Source: Oscillatoriaceae cyanobacterium Prado104 | GTDB lineage: Bacteria > Cyanobacteriota > Cyanobacteriia > Cyanobacteriales > Microcoleaceae | Assembly: GCA_025454405.1 (NCBI GenBank) | Contig: JALOON010000029.1 | Span: forward strand, 62,001 to 126,000 | Direction of reading: 5' to 3' | DNA: 64,000 nt | Shown: positions 63,473 through 64,000 of the stretch, piece by piece | How positions within the stretch are numbered: position 1 is the first letter of the stretch | How the letters are laid out: the number at the start of each line of letters is the position of its first letter | The notes under the pieces: model-generated | Database searches by the model: none | Seen by the model: the letters and a program-made list of their open reading frames with translations, nothing else | Told to the model about the DNA's origin: nothing | Made by a program: the position numbers and the translations under genes

Positions 63473-64000
63473 TTACTGTTCGCTTGCTTTTCCAACTTCC
63501 CCGGCAGCAGGGCTCGCAGTCGCAGAATTTATCTTAGCTTCATAAAATTGGCAAGCAGCATAACCGACAGCATAAAACATCGCAGCATTCGTACTCGCGC
63601 CGATCGCCATTCCCGCCAGGGGTACATTTCGCAACAAGCCAAAACCCACCTTTAAAACTTCCAAAGTTCCCGCAGACAAGCCAAAAACGGTCAAAACTTC
63701 CGATCGGCGGGCGGGCGCGCGCAAATCCATGCCGTAGGCAGCCGCCACCTGGTACACCATTTGAGCCTGCAATTGAGTCGTTGCCACCAAATCCACCGCC
63801 AGCAGCGCCAACGCCACCCCCGGTACAACGCTAGTTGCCAAACCGATTCCTCCCGCATAAATAGCTTTGTCTGCCACAATCCGGCGGGCGATTTCAGCCT
63901 GCGTTTCAGTTGGATACTCTTGCTGCAGCTTTTTCACAGCAGCTTCGGCGCTGGCGACATCCAGCTCACCGATTAATATCAACAGCCCTTCGGCGCGAAA
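63473..64000 (-). CDS. Partial conserved membrane-associated protein (5' end outside the window)
   Basis: The frame stays open to the window edge, so the N-terminus is missing. The visible 170-odd residues include hydrophobic segments (GGIGLATSVVPGVALALLAV, MAIGASTNAAMFYAVGYAAC). It looks like an EcsC- or DUF697-type helical membrane protein; the family is uncertain. Confidence 0.6.
   Translation of the reverse strand, partial: FRAEGLLILIGELDVASAEAAVKKLQQEYPTETQAEIARRIVADKAIYAGGIGLATSVVPGVALALLAVDLVATTQLQAQMVYQVAAAYGMDLRAPARRSEVLTVFGLSAGTLEVLKVGFGLLRNVPLAGMAIGASTNAAMFYAVGYAACQFYEAKINSATASPAAGEVGKASEQ

Overview
This 64 kb window is chromosomal DNA of a filamentous cyanobacterium. The genes show it: nblA, a CpcS-type phycobilin lyase, the orange carotenoid protein, a CruF carotenoid hydroxylase, a GUN4-domain kinase and pentapeptide-repeat proteins. 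The octamer GCGATCGC (HIP1) is very frequent, and intergenic spaces are crowded with short palindromic repeats. The style (long repeat-rich gaps, GAAGGAAG tracts, many small MITE-like elements) resembles the Microcoleus/Oscillatoria group; that placement is inference.

Layout. 0-7 kb: cruF, cpcS and nblA (with a decayed nblA copy), Mn catalase, sirB and cobA (siroheme), and an HlyD-type adaptor. 7-12.6 kb (minus strand): an FHA-fused class A PBP, lspA, bioY and bioB. 12.8-17.3 kb: pstS-pstC-pstA-pstB behind a good Pho box. 17.5-24.4 kb: a kinase-GUN4 fusion, a radical SAM activase, an FkbM methyltransferase, a CTD homologue of OCP and OCP itself with a terminator between them, then queG carrying repeat-derived codons. 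24.6-29.5 kb: a pentapeptide protein, an unusual SDR, two tRNA-like genes with odd anticodon arms, an M67/JAMM peptidase and moeZ. 29.8-34.5 kb: two P-loop ATPases, one with a long TPR array. 34.5-39.4 kb: a cobalt ECF transporter (cbiM, cbiN, cbiQ, cbiO) with two cobalamin riboswitches. One riboswitch carries a dispersed repeat in a peripheral arm. The other precedes a 21-codon cysteine-rich ORF, an unknown gene and a methyltransferase, placed between cbiQ and cbiO. 39.5-46.1 kb: a CrtISO-like oxidoreductase, unknown cyanobacterial proteins, a second pentapeptide protein and a methyltransferase. 46.7-55.9 kb: a nitrogen-scavenging region with ureD, ureA, ureB and ureC (interrupted by two GT61 glycosyltransferase genes), then divergent fmdA and fmdB with a Fur/Zur-like box between. 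56.5-64 kb: a histidine kinase, a three-gene envelope cluster, msrA, a 45-codon small gene, ureE, a frameshifted DUF4168 gene and a gene cut by the window edge.

How the genes work together. Several sets are coherent: phycobilisome assembly and breakdown (cpcS, nblA), photoprotection (OCP and CTDH), phosphate uptake (pst), biotin synthesis and uptake (bioB, bioY), siroheme synthesis (sirB, cobA), cobalt uptake under B12 control (cbi), and release of ammonia from urea and formamide (ure, fmd). No CRISPR array, prophage or complete insertion sequence was seen. The most distinctive features are the small-repeat families that have entered a riboswitch and a coding sequence, the second riboswitch cassette, the tRNA-like pair, and the interrupted urease operon.
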